Assembly (NCBI GenBank): GCA_030015575.1
Contig: JASDDO010000016.1
Location: forward strand, 179,240,815-179,304,814
Length of the DNA stretch: 64,000 bases
Reading direction: 5' to 3'
Origin: Agapanthus africanus
Taxonomy: Eukaryota > Streptophyta > Magnoliopsida > Asparagales > Amaryllidaceae
Positions 1 to 11,637 of this stretch are shown one piece after another; position 1 is the first letter of the stretch; every line of letters starts with the position of its first letter. The translations under genes and the position numbers were made by a program. The notes under the pieces are model-generated. The model did not search any database. It was not told the DNA's origin and worked only from the letters and a program-made list of their open reading frames with translations.

Positions 1-50
1 GTCGGGGACGCCTTGAGGAGCTTAGGAATGTGGTAGAAGACCGAAGGACT
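1..50 (+). repeat. Fragment of an older LTR flanking element C
   Basis: The reverse complement of this stretch resembles the part of the C and B LTRs near 39466-39515 and 11082-11125 (a run containing GTCCTTCGGTCTTC, then a C-rich stretch). It therefore looks like a plus-oriented LTR of the B/C family into which C inserted. The last five bases, GGACT, would be C's left target duplication. Only 50 bases are visible, so this is weak. Confidence 0.3.
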
Positions 51-2059
51 TGTTGGGTTACATCCGTGCCTCGGCCATCAATCTGTGACCAAATGCGGAA
101 CAAAAACTTATAAAACTTGGCGCTACCACAACCAATTTCCCGGATCTACCCATAAGACCTAGATAACAAAACATGCAAAGGATTTAGAATGATCATACCG
201 ATCGATCCGTGTCCTTCGGTCATCAACCTTCATCCCAAGATTCTCGCGGCTTTCTTGATCAAGTTTGATCTCCGGTCTCCCCCATCGAAGACGATCCACG
301 TCGAGGGTTAGTAATATGGGCTCCCGCCTCAAAACCGAAGCAACTCGGGTATCTAGTTTGCTAGCCTTGATAGATAAGATGAAGTAGAGAGTGATGAAGG
401 ATTAATTTGTCTCAAGACACCCAATGATTCTCAACTCATGAGAGGGTTTGGGTGGAGATAGAGGAAGAAGAAGATGCCATGAAAATGAGGTGTTGAGAGC
501 AACTCAAGAGACAGAAAAAGAAATGAATAATGGCTTGTGTTTTTTTGTGTGTGAGTGTGATAAGAAATAATGGAGCCATCACATAAATGTCCATGTCTCC
601 AAAATATCTTAGTCAACAAAAAATATCTCAAGTCAACATAATCTCACAACAAACAAAAACCCTAAGCATGCTAGAATAGTAACATGGGTGACTAATTAGC
701 CATGCCACAAAAATGCAATAAACACCTCATTAACCTTTTAATCCAAAAAGGTCTAAACCATGATGAGGTGTAATCTTCTAAAAGTAATCTTGTAATAAAT
801 TACAAGAATATCCATCAACCGTATATACATACCCGCATCCATATTCCGAAGAATACGAATACAAAGAGACGAAAATAATCCAACAAATATAATACTAGGA
901 TTCGGCTTAAACCAAAGCCCACTAGTATTATCCGTCTGAATATGTGATCGAACCCTGCCGTAAAACCATACGGCCTCTACATCGTTTCGCCCGAAGCAGG
1001 TAAACCCTCTATGTGGGTCTCTAAAGACTCATCAATACGCTGGCAGTGGGTTTAACCACAAGCACGTCAGTGGCACTAGCTGTATCTAACGGCTACCCAG
1101 GTATTGAGCGAAAGGGAGGCCGACGAGCAAACTCATCCTGAAACCCTACTGAGCCTGACAGTGACAATATCTGTACAGTCCGGTCCGTTCGTCTATGAGT
1201 ATCACATATCGAGTCTAGGGGGTTGGATAAAGTTAGACCCCTAATAACGCGACATATAGTGTCGGTATGAAACCCATCACCACCTGAGAAACTACCGATC
1301 CTAGATCGGTAATTCTCGTCTACCCCGGCCGAGGATTTCTGGTAATGGTCACCCGTGCACTCCGTGACATCAACCCCCAATACCGGGAGAGACGAATCCC
1401 CTGATGATCCGCTCACTGCCTCCATGTGGCTCGGGACTGTACCCAACTAAAACCTGTTTGCACGACTCCTTTGAGCCGTGGTAGGGTAGTAATCAAAGCA
1501 CAGTGGGAACTCACACGAGACAAATGACGATATTAGGTTGATAGACTAACATGTACACATGTCACCAGGGAACTGCTATCTGACAATAGGTATAATACCA
1601 ACTAGCATGTTCCCGGCGAGTCCGTCCGGTGTACTCATAACCCAATGAGCACATGTATACATCTTAGGTGAACCAACTAACACAAATGGCTTGTGAGATC
1701 GGCCACCGCCCCTCGTTGTGGTCTCGATCAGTATACACTAGTCTACTCATGGAATATCGATGCCCAGTCTCGAAACTCCCATGACTAAGGACACTTTAAG
1801 GATGTGCTTATAGACCACCCAACTCCCATGTATATGATCGCCATCATACTGCTCGTAGTCAAGCATGAATCCTATGGGCTCTATCAACATGTAATAGTGA
1901 TCTGTAATGTCACCTGAAGCATGTACACGATGATAAAGACAAACCAGATAGCATACTATCATCTCGAGTAAGACTGTTCTACCGGTATAGGCCATCCCTC
2001 AATCATTGCAATTACGTGCATGCGATCCAATAATTGACTTGAGGGCACTATAGCCAACA
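51..2059 (-). repeat. Element C 3' LTR (left copy)
   Basis: About 2.0 kb, bounded by TG at 51 and CA at 2059. On the minus strand it opens TGTTGGCTATAGTGCCCTCA, like the B LTRs. It lacks the clear G-box inverted repeat and heat-shock array seen in B. The GATAG-CATA-CTATC box common to all Copia LTRs here lies at about 1943-1968, some 91 bp from the LTR's 5' end. Confidence 0.85.
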
Positions 2060-2073
2060 ATCTCCCACTTGCA
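2060..2073 (-). other. Polypurine tract of element C
   Basis: The plus strand reads ATCTCCCACTTGCA directly after the LTR end. The complement TGCAAGTGGGAGAT is the same polypurine tract used by A, B1, B2, D2 and E, which suggests common priming requirements. Confidence 0.8.
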
Positions 2074-4615
2074 CTTAAGGCTAATTATTGCGGTGTTGCA
2101 TACTCACAGTCCGTATGATACCGAACACCCAACTTCTCTACTAATCAATTTAACAAAGCCTGTTTGTGAAACTATTGCGTTCGAGAAATAGCCTCAGTGA
2201 GTGGATCCGCTTTAATGTTTCTTTTTATATCTCTCTTTATCTTAAGTTCGCGGAGAAAGCCATCTTCCGAAATGAGCAATACCTGTCTTAGAATATGTCT
2301 GGATATCTGATGGGACCCAGTTCACAAATAAACTCCAAATCCAGCAAACTTCTTAGACTGTATCGTCCACTGAATTTAATCAGTAACCTGCGCCATGCCT
2401 TCCTCAGTGTCCGCTTGGACCACCTGTCCAAACTACTGCCCCTCAAAAGAGGAAAAACTATAACTCTGACAGTCACTCTGTCATCCAGGTCACCTTGGAA
2501 GCCAGGAATGATAACAGTCTCCCGAAGGAGGCTGCCGTTACCATATCCCTAGAACATCCAATTATGTTCATAAACTTCTTCCGAACGTTTCTCCAAGATT
2601 TGGATTAATATAAACTTATTGCATCTAGTGCAAATACAACATCTGGTATGGTACTTGACTTCTCATGATTGACTCAATTGCCGAAGCAAGTGATATGCTA
2701 ATCATGCACATCCCTCACCCCTTTAGTCTTTAAGACACCTTTAGAGAGGGTGACTCCATCACCTGCAGGTACACTACCATGCCAGGAGTCGTCCATTCTA
2801 AAACACCTTTAGAATAGTGTCAAAGTACCCAGATTGGGAAACTATCCAAATCTAGATCTAAAACCATAAATCTAGTAACCAGAATGCCTGATATAATATC
2901 CATATCCTATGTAGAGAAACCACTGTGTGACAACCACAGTGTAACCGATCGTAGTATAGGAATTTCACTTCATATAAAGTGCATGTCATCCAAATACCAG
3001 GACATCATACCCTACTACCTTCTTAACATATCCATCTCCTATTCTGACGAAATCAAAGCCTATGACTGTCACATCAAAAATAAATGATCTATCTCCACTA
3101 TACGTGCTTTAGTCTACAAATAGACAAAAGTTGCTTGTCCACTATGCTTCCGCTGCTCCCACTGACTATAACAACCCTCTGGCTGAGTCATAAACGCGTG
3201 CACTTCTAAAGATAGTTTAGAACGACGCTATGCCCATCCTCCTACCGGGTCTCATAATCTAAAACAGCAGTAATAGCAAGTCTGGGTAAACAAGAACCTC
3301 CCTGTCGCCGTCTTTGAGGATACCGAAGTACCACTCGGGCGTCTGAGATTACCCACCATATCTGCGGAGTGGCTAATGGAATGTCAAACCCGATTGAATC
3401 TTTAGGTTCTATTAAATTTTTAGGAATCGTTTGTGGTTCTGGAATCACTTCCAGTTCCACCATTCTCTCACTACTATTTTCTGAAAAAGTCCATTGCTAA
3501 AACTGTGGCGAGTCAAGAACAATATCACTATTGATCTTCCAGATGGTAGAAAGTTATCCCTCATCATAGCCCGGGATAACCCACAAACTGGCATTACTGA
3601 AACGTGCCTTGAGTATGTCCAGAGTCTGGTTTTAAGCATAAGACGGACAACTCCATATACCTTAACAACGTTAAGATATGAACCATTCTATATATAATAT
3701 AGAAACAGAGCCACTAATTTTAGTGGAACCAGATTCAAAACATGCAGCTGTCTCCAGTGCATGTCAACTAAATGGAGAGAGGCCGATCAGCATTACTCAA
3801 CTAGGAGTGCATCCAGATATGAGTAACCTGAAAGAGAAGCAAGTTCTCAAAACCATTACTATTAATGGAATACCAAACACAAGTATCTACATCTTCAATC
3901 ACCTTGAAGAATCCTGATACTTGCAACACATGGTTCTCTACTTTATTCTTGTACCTATAACTTCTCAAAACTTGGACCTTGTATTTCTACGAAATACTTG
4001 TCTAAAACTGCAGAAGTCACAAGTAAACAGAACATAGTACGAGCACCAACCCTTTTGTCCGAATGGACACTGGAAAACATACAATACTTTGTATAAGTCC
4101 CCTGAGTTCAATTAACTCAAACCCTGTGCGTCGTAGGTTGAAAATTGTACTATAGTTAAGAAGAATTACACCGTTGTTGAATGCTCCTTACCTAACCATC
4201 AACCGATATAGGTAAATGTCATAGACATAATTTAAAAAGTTATATCTCACTTTATAAAATAAACGTACAGATATATCAGTTTGAAACTGGTGCATAACTA
4301 CGGATATTCAAAACCAAATATTTGTCGTCCGGCAAAAGCCCCGGTGATTTCCTTAAATATCACCAATTACAACGAATTCCGATATGATGAGGATATAATC
4401 ACCTAATTCCCAATATCTTACTCCCACTGATCATCTGTAATACCATACAGATGTGAGAATCAAACCTGGTAAATACATACCCTGGAGTAAGAATCTAATT
4501 GGGAAATCAGTTTTCAATTAACAACTCACAGTGAAACTGAAACATGAAAATGTTTCGAAGGGGTATCCAGGTATTCCAAGTAATGCCACTTCCACTATCC
4601 AGATACATAATTGTA

Positions 4616-5440
4616 ACCGTATATTTCCTTGCCATCTCTCCAATCCTTTTATTTGTCTTTACTTATTACCTTCTGTACACCGTACTTAGGCTAAATGGTT
4701 TTCTTCCTTCTCTACCTTTTGGCACCAGCCTAAGATTTGGAAGAAGACAATCCAATAAGTGTAATAAGTGTACCCTCCTAATCTAAGGAGCCCTCGCAAC
4801 CTGAGAGAAGGTAAAAGGAAAAAGACAACTGAATAATTCTTATTCTATTTCTCCTGAACCAGAAACCATCCTCGAACTGGAACAGGTTCTTTCGAGTTCG
4901 TATGTAACTATACGATGGATTATCCAATAAATGTGGATCTTCGTAGTGATACGGAATGTTCCGGAGAAATGCAATGGTGAAGTAGGAGTGGCGATGATAT
5001 ACGCGGTTTCGTCGTGAATGATAGCAGTCGCATTTTACTTTGTCATCTTTCTAATCCCTTTATTTGTCTTTACTTATTACCTTCTGTACACCTCACTTAG
5101 GCTAATTGGTTTTCTTCCTTCCCCATCCTTCGACACCTGCTTATGGTTTGAAAGAAGACTATCCAATAAGCGCAATAGGTGTACCTTCTCCTAATCCTAG
5201 GAGCCCTCGCAACCTGAGAGAAGGTAAAAGGAAAAGACAACTGAATAGTCATATTCAATTTCTCCAGAACCGAAAACCATTCTCGAATCTGAAACAAGTA
5301 TCTTTGAGTTCGTATGTAACTATACGATGGGCATATCCAATAAATGTGGATCTTCGTAGTGATACGGAATGTTCCGGAGAAATTCAAAGGGTAAAAGTAG
5401 GAGCGGCAATAATAAATGAGACTCTGACAATCCAAAAGCC
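4616..5440. repeat. Imperfect tandem duplication in element C interior (period about 411 bp)
   Basis: The segment with TATTTGTCTTTACTTATTAC occurs at 4650 and again at 5061. The flanking sequence matches for several hundred bases, including the run GATGTGGATCTTCGTAGTGA with small changes. B1 and B2 show the same segment duplicated with a shorter period of about 290 bp, so the duplication predates their split or arose repeatedly. Confidence 0.75.
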
Positions 5441-5572
5441 AGTGTGTTTTAAGAAGGTTCGGTTAACTTGGTTCATGAGTTCTAGTCTAGGGTCGGGCCA
5501 TGGTCGCGGCCAAAGAGAGAGAGAGAAGAAACACTCAGCATGCACTCTAACCTAGATCAGAACGGTTAATCA

Positions 5573-5577
5573 CTTTA
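5573..5577. repeat. Target site duplication of element A (CTTTA), left copy
   Basis: CTTTA at 5573-5577 precedes the TG of A's 5' LTR, and CTTTA recurs at 36948-36952 right after the CA of its 3' LTR. A perfect 5-bp duplication is the Copia signature and proves that the two LTRs 31 kb apart belong to one insertion. Confidence 0.92.
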
Positions 5578-7779
5578 TGTTAGTTATATGTATGCCCTAG
5601 AAGCCATTACTGTACATACGATTTATATTGTAGTGGATTCTTGGACAAATATAGGGAGGACTTTCTTGCTCGACATGATAGTATGCTATCTGGTTACTCT
5701 TTATCTTAACATGTACTCTGATTGTCTCTATGTTACATGTTGATAAAGCCTTAGGTTGAGTACTTGACTACCAAGACTATGATGCAGATCATACTAGTGG
5801 GGACAGAGTAGTCGTTAAGTACATCCTTCAAATGTTCCTAGTCGTGGGAGTACCGAGACAGGGCATCGATACTCCAGAGTAGGCTAGCGTATGCGCTTCT
5901 TAACCCATATGATGGGCGATGGATGATCCCATATCCATTGGTGTTTGACATCAGAGAAGGTATACGGGTGCTTAGTGGAGACTGGGTACACTGGACGGAC
6001 TCGTCGAGAACTCCCAGATGGTATTATACCTCACGTCAGATGGCAGTTCTCTGGTGACACTGGTACAGGTTAGTCTGTAGACCCGAGATCGTCATAGAGT
6101 CTTGTGTGATTCCCACTGTACTTTGATTTTCATCATACCACGTCCAAGAGGGCGTGCAAAACGGTGGCTTTTGGGTACAGTCCCGAATCACATGGAGGCA
6201 ATGAGCGATAGGAGGGGTTTCGTCTCTCCCGGTATAGGGAGTTGATGTTGCGCTGTGCTCGATTGGCCATAACTGGAAATCCCTGGCCAGGGTTGCTGAG
6301 ATTTACTGGTAGGTGTTATCAGTAGTTTCTCGAACTGTTATGGACCTCATATCGACATGACTTATCAAGCTACTGGGTCTGACGTTTACCACCCCTAGGC
6401 GAGATATGCGACATATCAGACGAAGAGACCGGACTGTACGGGAGTGTTGCTGATTGGATACGCAGGAGAATGTACAGGCTTGCTTGTTGATCTTCTGATC
6501 GCTCAATACCTGGGTGGCTGTTACGTTTAGCTGACCGCTTGCAGCTTGTGGGTGTTTGATATGTTCATCACCTACTGCCGGCGTATTGACGATTCTTTAG
6601 AGTCCTACACAGAGGTTTTCTCGCTCAGGGAAAACGGAGTAGGAGCACATAGGAGATATGTGCGGGACCGAGAACAATACGTGTATGTGATACCGTATTA
6701 GATTCTCGCGATATGTGATATCGGCCGGGTATATGTGATATAGCCGAGTCATCGGATCAAGTATTGTTTCGATGAACTGATACATATTATATTAGTCGGT
6801 TATTTGTAAAATAGCCGGATTATCGGATCAAGTGTTGATTCGATAATTTAATGTATAATTATATATTTGATATATTATATTACATTAACTAATATTAGCT
6901 CACTTAAAGATTCTTTTTCTCACTTGGATAATACATTGATATATATGTGATATATGTTAATTGTATTATTTTATTTTGTTACAATAAATATTGAATATGT
7001 GATATATAATATTGTAACATGTTAGGGTTACAAATGCAACAAGTTTTGTGGAGTTTAAATGTGGTTAGGGTTTGGATTAGGGTTAAGCTTACATGAAGCT
7101 TTCATGAAGCTTCTTGAAGCTTTGACTTTGACTTGTGATATTTTGTGTAGATATTTCTTAACCCAACCCAAACCCTTTACCATAGTTAATTCTCTACATG
7201 GGTTAAGTCTTCATTCTTAACCCATGGTTACATTTCTAACCACACACTTTATTTCATTATTCATCACAAATGGATTTGCTTCTTCTTCTTCTTCTTCCTC
7301 TAGATGAAAAGCTTTCTAGCTTTTTGTAAAGTGTTGATAATGAGTGAGAAATTGAAAACAAAAGAGAGCTAAATTCCTACTTCATTATTCTTATCTATTC
7401 TAGCCACTTAGATTAGGGTGTTTGCTTTGCTAATACTTGATTAGCAAAGCAAGAGCTTGGGTTTGAGTTTCTTCAAGGTAGATCATCTTAGTTATTGAAG
7501 ATCGGAAGCAAGCTTGCATCTTTCTCTTCATGGAGCCTCTCTAGAGTCCGGGTACATGATGATCGTGGCGAAGGGACCTCAACACGGAGCTTATGAAGTG
7601 AAGGAAAGGACTACAAAGGTTGTAATCCCAAACTCTTAGAAGTAAAGTTGTTTACTTGCTTTGTTTACCGTAAGTCTCTAGTTAAGATCTTGGTTAGGGT
7701 TTGATTAGCACCCCAAAAATTTTAATATGGCATGTGTGATACCTTCCTAAACCTCACAAGGTGCTATACTAACCCTACA
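5578..7779 (+). repeat. Element A 5' LTR
   Basis: 2,202 bp, opening TGTTAGTTATATGTATGCCC and ending ...AACCCTACA. The conserved box CATGATAGTATGCTATCTGG lies about 97 bp in. A heat-shock-element cluster lies at 7106-7118. The LTR end is directly followed by G and the primer site. Its 3' partner adds up to 2,200 bp once G is removed. Confidence 0.92.
7106..7118 (+). promoter_or_regulatory. Heat-shock-element-like triple (GAA-TTC-GAA) in A 5' LTR
   Basis: The sequence GAAgcTTCttGAA is a perfect three-module heat shock element, with alternating GAA/TTC at 5-bp steps and a near-match module (TTT) on the 3' side. The same motif survives in the 3' LTR at 36277-36289. Heat shock factor binding to this pattern is well established; use of the site here is inference. 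Confidence 0.6.
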
Positions 7780-7780
7780 G

Positions 7781-7793
7781 TGGTATCAGAGCC
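7781..7793 (+). other. Primer binding site of element A
   Basis: TGGTATCAGAGCC, one base after the LTR end, is the standard plant Copia primer site complementary to the 3' end of initiator methionine tRNA. It fixes the plus orientation of A. Confidence 0.93.
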
Positions 7794-7984
7794 AAGCTAG
7801 AGCATTAGGCGATGTGTAGACGAAGTTAAAAGTCCGATCGAACCCCGAAACGTCGCATTAGACCCCCTCTCTGGAAATTTTCTAAAAAGTTTGTTTTTTC
7901 CGTATTAAAAATACTAAGAAAATTAAGCAGGGAATTCTAAGGATTAGTGTGAAAAACGAACCCCTAATCCCCTCAAGTCGCCAC

Positions 7985-8021
7985 GGAACCGCGACAATAC
8001 CATGCCTTGCGCGGCGGTTCC
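7985..8021 (+). other. GC-rich hairpin downstream of A primer site
   Basis: GGAACCGC (7985-7992) and GCGGTTCC (8014-8021) can pair as an 8-bp stem about 190-230 nt after the primer site. C, B1, B2 and E each have a different GC-rich hairpin at the same distance. Confidence 0.55.
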
Positions 8022-9830
8022 GCGGCCGTACTTGGATATTAGGGTTAGATTTTTCTAGGGTTCATCCGTAGGTATTACTACATGCTTCTGGGAATTTTTA
8101 ATATTACTCAAGTGTTGAGTGTTCTGGAGATCTTTTGAATTCGTTGATTCGATCGGAAAGTTTAACTTCATTTAGTTTTTCCGGATAATTTAGAACGTGT
8201 TGAAATGTTCGAATGGATATCAATAACTCACTTTTTCTCGACACGAAAAACTTTCAAGTGTTGAATTTTTCTTAAGTTTGAATCTTTCGGAAAAACATGC
8301 AGGCATATCTGTGGACGCTCTAAAAGAACGTAACCTTAACTCGATTATGTGACCGTCAAAACTTCCACTGTACCCTAGGGTTTGTGGTAGTTTAGCGTTG
8401 CCACATGTGAGGCGTTGGTTTGACACTTCTACGGCTGGTTCATTGGGGCTGTGACATGTTCTGGGACTTTTTGAACTCTGCTCAAGTGTTGAGCTATTAG
8501 GGAAATCTTGGGTGTTTGCTTATTCGATTGGAAAGTTTAACATTGTTTATTTATCTGGAATGTGATACAACATTTGGAATCCATAAGTAGTTATGAGATA
8601 ACTAATTTGAATGTTATAAATCTAGCAGTTTAGTCTCAGATGATCGGTTGCCACGGGATTTTGATGCGATCAAAAGTCCGTCGCAATCACGTAGCATACG
8701 CGGATACTCGCCGGGTAAACTTGATAGATAGCCACGCCCCATAACCCCAACCAAGTGACTGTAGGAGAACCTCATCGCCAAAAGCATCCGTTCGGGTGCT
8801 CGCGGCAACGGTGTTCCGCCTTAGTGCACTTCGTCGACGGTATCGGGGGATGCGGCCGTCTACTAAAGTTTCCGACGAGCATTCGATCAGAATATCGGGA
8901 ATCTTGTTGAATTGCCCTACTAGATGTTGAAAAGTGTTTTCAAGATTGAGACTAAAATGCGGGGTTTATAATTGTTAGGCATGCGATGTCTAAGAAATTC
9001 ATTTGGTTAGGCATGAAATCCAAAGTATGAGATACGTTGGGTTTATGATGTCTAAGGTGGTTGCGGATTCCAACTGTTGTAGTTTTACATTTTCTTTTCT
9101 GTGACCGTAAATGTAATATGTGCTGTATCGCCGGTTTCGGTGCTATATGTCAACGACAACTGGGATACGCATATTTACTTACGTTGATGATATGAGATAT
9201 TATGTGATGCTGAGATATGTTATATTGGATCGTCGTGTTTTGAATAGCCGGGGGTTTTATGTGAGATGAGAGTTTTTCATTTTCATTCATGTAAAATTCA
9301 TTGTATGTAATATTCTTTTATTGGGGCACTTCCGGGCTAAGGATGATGTCACCATTGTATATTATTTACTTTTCCGCATTAGGATAGACCCAAGACGGAG
9401 AGCACAAGTAACCGGGTTCTAGGGTCCAGTGGGAGACTATCTCTAGGGGTCGAGACCGGGTCTCCTAACTCTAGAATTGGTAGGGTTGCTTGCTGCTCTC
9501 GTAGGGGTCTAGGGGTGTGGGATTGTCTATTCATCGCAACCGTGGAATCCGTGTTTTATACAGGCTCGCATTAAAAACACGGACCTCCTAGTATATCCAA
9601 TATTTCATATATGTTCTTCTGCTGCAATGTTCTGTGATGAGATCATATTACTGCCTGAGACGAATGTTTATATTATATATATGAGATATATATTATATAT
9701 TGTTGATTTCGTTTCATATCTAATGCTTGTGAAGCATAATAAAAGGGACTTCATTAATGAGATTAATGAAACTAAAAGAAACCTAAAGATGTTGTAGAAA
9801 CTTGTTTAAAAACTGGTAGCTCTAGTTTTT

Positions 9831-10080
9831 GCTTTGCATAGCGGTATTCCTTATAGAATTTCCAGCACCTTATTCGATAAGGAAAGAGCCGAGATCCCTT
9901 CACCGGGAGTGACCTCTTTAGCGAAACTAGCAGATGCTACACACTCGGTTTGTCTTTTGATTGCTTCTATAGTTTTGCTTTGCACAGCGGTATTTGTGAA
10001 ATATCCTGCACCTTATTCGATAAAGAAAGAGCCGAGATCCCTTCACCGGGAATGACCTCTTTAGCAAAACTGGCAAAGGC
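9831..10080 (+). repeat. Two-unit leader repeat, period 146 bp (element A)
   Basis: Units start at GCTTTGCATAGCGG (9831) and GCTTTGCACAGCGG (9977). Each contains GAGCCGAGATCCCTTCACCG followed by GGAGTGACC or GGAATGACC. Homologous two-unit repeats with periods of 136-141 bp lie in the leaders of B1 (about 16782-17002), B2 (about 60417-60638) and C (about 37545-37765). E lacks them. Confidence 0.8.
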
Positions 10081-10624
10081 CTAAAAAACACTCCATTTAA
10101 AATCACTCGATTCTACGACGATATCATGTTCATTACGCAAAGGGTTTTCTTAAAAACCTGTCGTAGCCCTCCGTCATTTCAGATAAGTACTAATTAGTAT
10201 TCGTGCTACATTTGTTGACTTGTTAAGGCGTAGTGTGCGGTGGCTGATTAGTGCTTATCTGTATAAGCATATGATGCGATTGGATTAGGGTAGTCGTGCG
10301 GCTTTGTTGACTATGTTAAGGGTCGTGCGGGTGGGTTTGATTCAATCGGGAAATGATGGGTTGAACTTGACTAGCACTTATGATTTGATGACTATGTTAA
10401 GGTCATATAGCTGCTAGGGGTAAAATATTATCGGGAATTTCAAATGTTGAAATTTGCAATGAGATTGCATACCTCCTATGAGATAGTTGGATCCCGATAC
10501 CCGCTGCGAGTAAGAGTTACTCCTGGGAGAGTTTTACACATTACAATTAGCCGATCAAGTAGGTGTCTAGAAAGGTGTTAACGGGGTTACGCCCCTGGGA
10601 AAACGAGGTTTATTTTAATTAGGT

Positions 10625-10640
10625 CCGTGCGAAAGCACGG
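10625..10640 (+). other. GAAA-tetraloop hairpin in A leader
   Basis: CCGTGC-GAAA-GCACGG gives a perfect 6-bp stem closed by a GNRA-type loop. It lies in a conserved block (ATTAGGTCC before, GGGAACCTCCCTCAA after) that recurs in E at 49907-49922. Confidence 0.65.
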
Positions 10641-10923
10641 GGAACCTCCCTCAAAGTACCAACATTGGCCTGGCTGAAAGATTGGCGAACTTGTAAGGTG
10701 TAATTAATCCCGGTTAGTCTTTCCTTTTATGGTTTTAGGAAGATTTGATTAAAATAGTTGGAGTCGTCCTGATTAGATATATTAATAACCAATCTAATCT
10801 TGCAAGAGCATACGCTGAGTGTTTTCTTCTCTCTCTCTCCAGGTAGCGACCATGTCACGCCTTAATCAAGATAATAATACGGATGTATTGACCGAACCCG
10901 CTTGTTATACTGTACTAAGGAAC

Positions 10924-10928
10924 GTTGG
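10924..10928. repeat. Target site duplication of B1 (GTTGG), left copy
   Basis: GTTGG at 10924-10928 and again at 20566-20570 flanks B1 exactly at its TG and CA ends. The perfect match supports a recent and complete insertion into the gag region of A. Confidence 0.93.
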
Positions 10929-11451
10929 TGTAAGTCTACGCTAGCGCCCCGGCAGTCTACAGACGCCAAATGCGGAACAAAACTTTTAAACTGGCGCTAT
11001 CGTATACTTTAACCCGGATCTGCCATTATTGCTAAACTAACAAACTGTAAAGAGTGTAGAATGGTTATACCGAACGATCCGAGTCCTTCGTTCTTCAACC
11101 ATCATCCCACGCTCCATTGCGGCTACTCCGATCTCGTCGATCTCCGATGTCCTCGTTGAAGTGGCACCACATGATCGGTTCTTTAAACGGGCTCCCGCCT
11201 CTGACTCGAGGCAACTCGATCGTCAAGTTTGCTAAAAGAGACGACCAAGAATGATGTAGAGAATGAGTAGATGACTTTGTCTCACTTCGTCCAAATCCGT
11301 GGACGATCAGTTAATGAAGTTGCCGTGGAAATCGGGTGATGGAATGAAATGGACTGTGAAATTCCATACACCGATAAAACCTATCATAATCTTTTCTATC
11401 AAGTGAAACATCAAGTGAGAGTGAGAATGAGGAGAGAGAGAGGGCAAGCCA

Positions 11452-11457
11452 TATATA
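11452..11457 (-). promoter_or_regulatory. TATA-like box in B1 left LTR
   Basis: The minus strand reads CTTGCTATATATGGC, followed by a CT-rich run (CCCTCTCTCTCTCC) of the kind common near plant transcription starts. It lies about 180 bp downstream of the heat-shock triple. The B2 LTRs have TATAAG in the same place (about 55112-55118 and 62594-62600). The other B1 LTR copy is at 18951-18956. Confidence 0.45.
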
Positions 11458-11637
11458 GCAAGAGGGAGGTGACCGTAGGAGAGGGGGGGTGACCATAGGA
11501 TAAAGCTTCTCACTTCAAAATATCCTAAGGAAAACAAAAGGTATTAATACTAAAGCATGAATCACTAATACACCTCATCATGCTTTAATTGCAACCAATG
11601 AAAACATAACACCAAATAATCCTAGTCACCTCATTTA

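Larger units (their letters stand above)
2074..5577 (-). pseudogene. Element C interior, 3' part: degraded pol remnant
   Basis: Read on the minus strand this begins with a decayed C-terminal RNase H region next to the polypurine tract, and further in has scattered RT-like fragments recognisable only by comparison with E and B1. No stretch exceeds about 110 codons, so it is a fossil with many breaks. At about 4616-5440 it holds two imperfect direct copies of a segment, offset by 411 bp. The left edge of element A, with target duplication CTTTA at 5573-5577, interrupts it. Confidence 0.7.
7794..10923 (+). other. Element A untranslated leader (about 3.1 kb)
   Basis: Long leader between primer site and gag start, as in BARE-like elements. 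In order it holds a GC-rich inverted repeat (GGAACCGC 7985-7992 with GCGGTTCC 8014-8021), two 146-bp-period repeats (9831-10080), the CGTAGCCCTCCGTCATTT block near 10163, three TTGAC..AAGG motifs near 10216, 10307 and 10388, a GAAA-loop hairpin at 10625-10640, and a pyrimidine tract ending in CCAG at 10842, nine bases before a candidate gag ATG at 10852. B1 interrupts gag about 75 bp later. Matching blocks occur in E, and several of them in B1, B2 and C. Confidence 0.75.

Noticed and set aside
5106-5555. 149-codon plus-strand frame in element C
   Set aside because: It is antisense to C's interior and spans part of the duplicated segment; no recognisable domain, and B1 and B2 do not keep it.
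9831-10080. Possible CRISPR-like or satellite array
   Set aside because: Only two units of about 140 bp inside a retrotransposon leader; no short repeats with unique spacers anywhere in this plant window.
11307-11537. Identical short frames in B1 and B2 LTRs (about 60-100 codons)
   Set aside because: They repeat because the LTRs are near-identical; no start context, domain or codon pattern suggests a protein.
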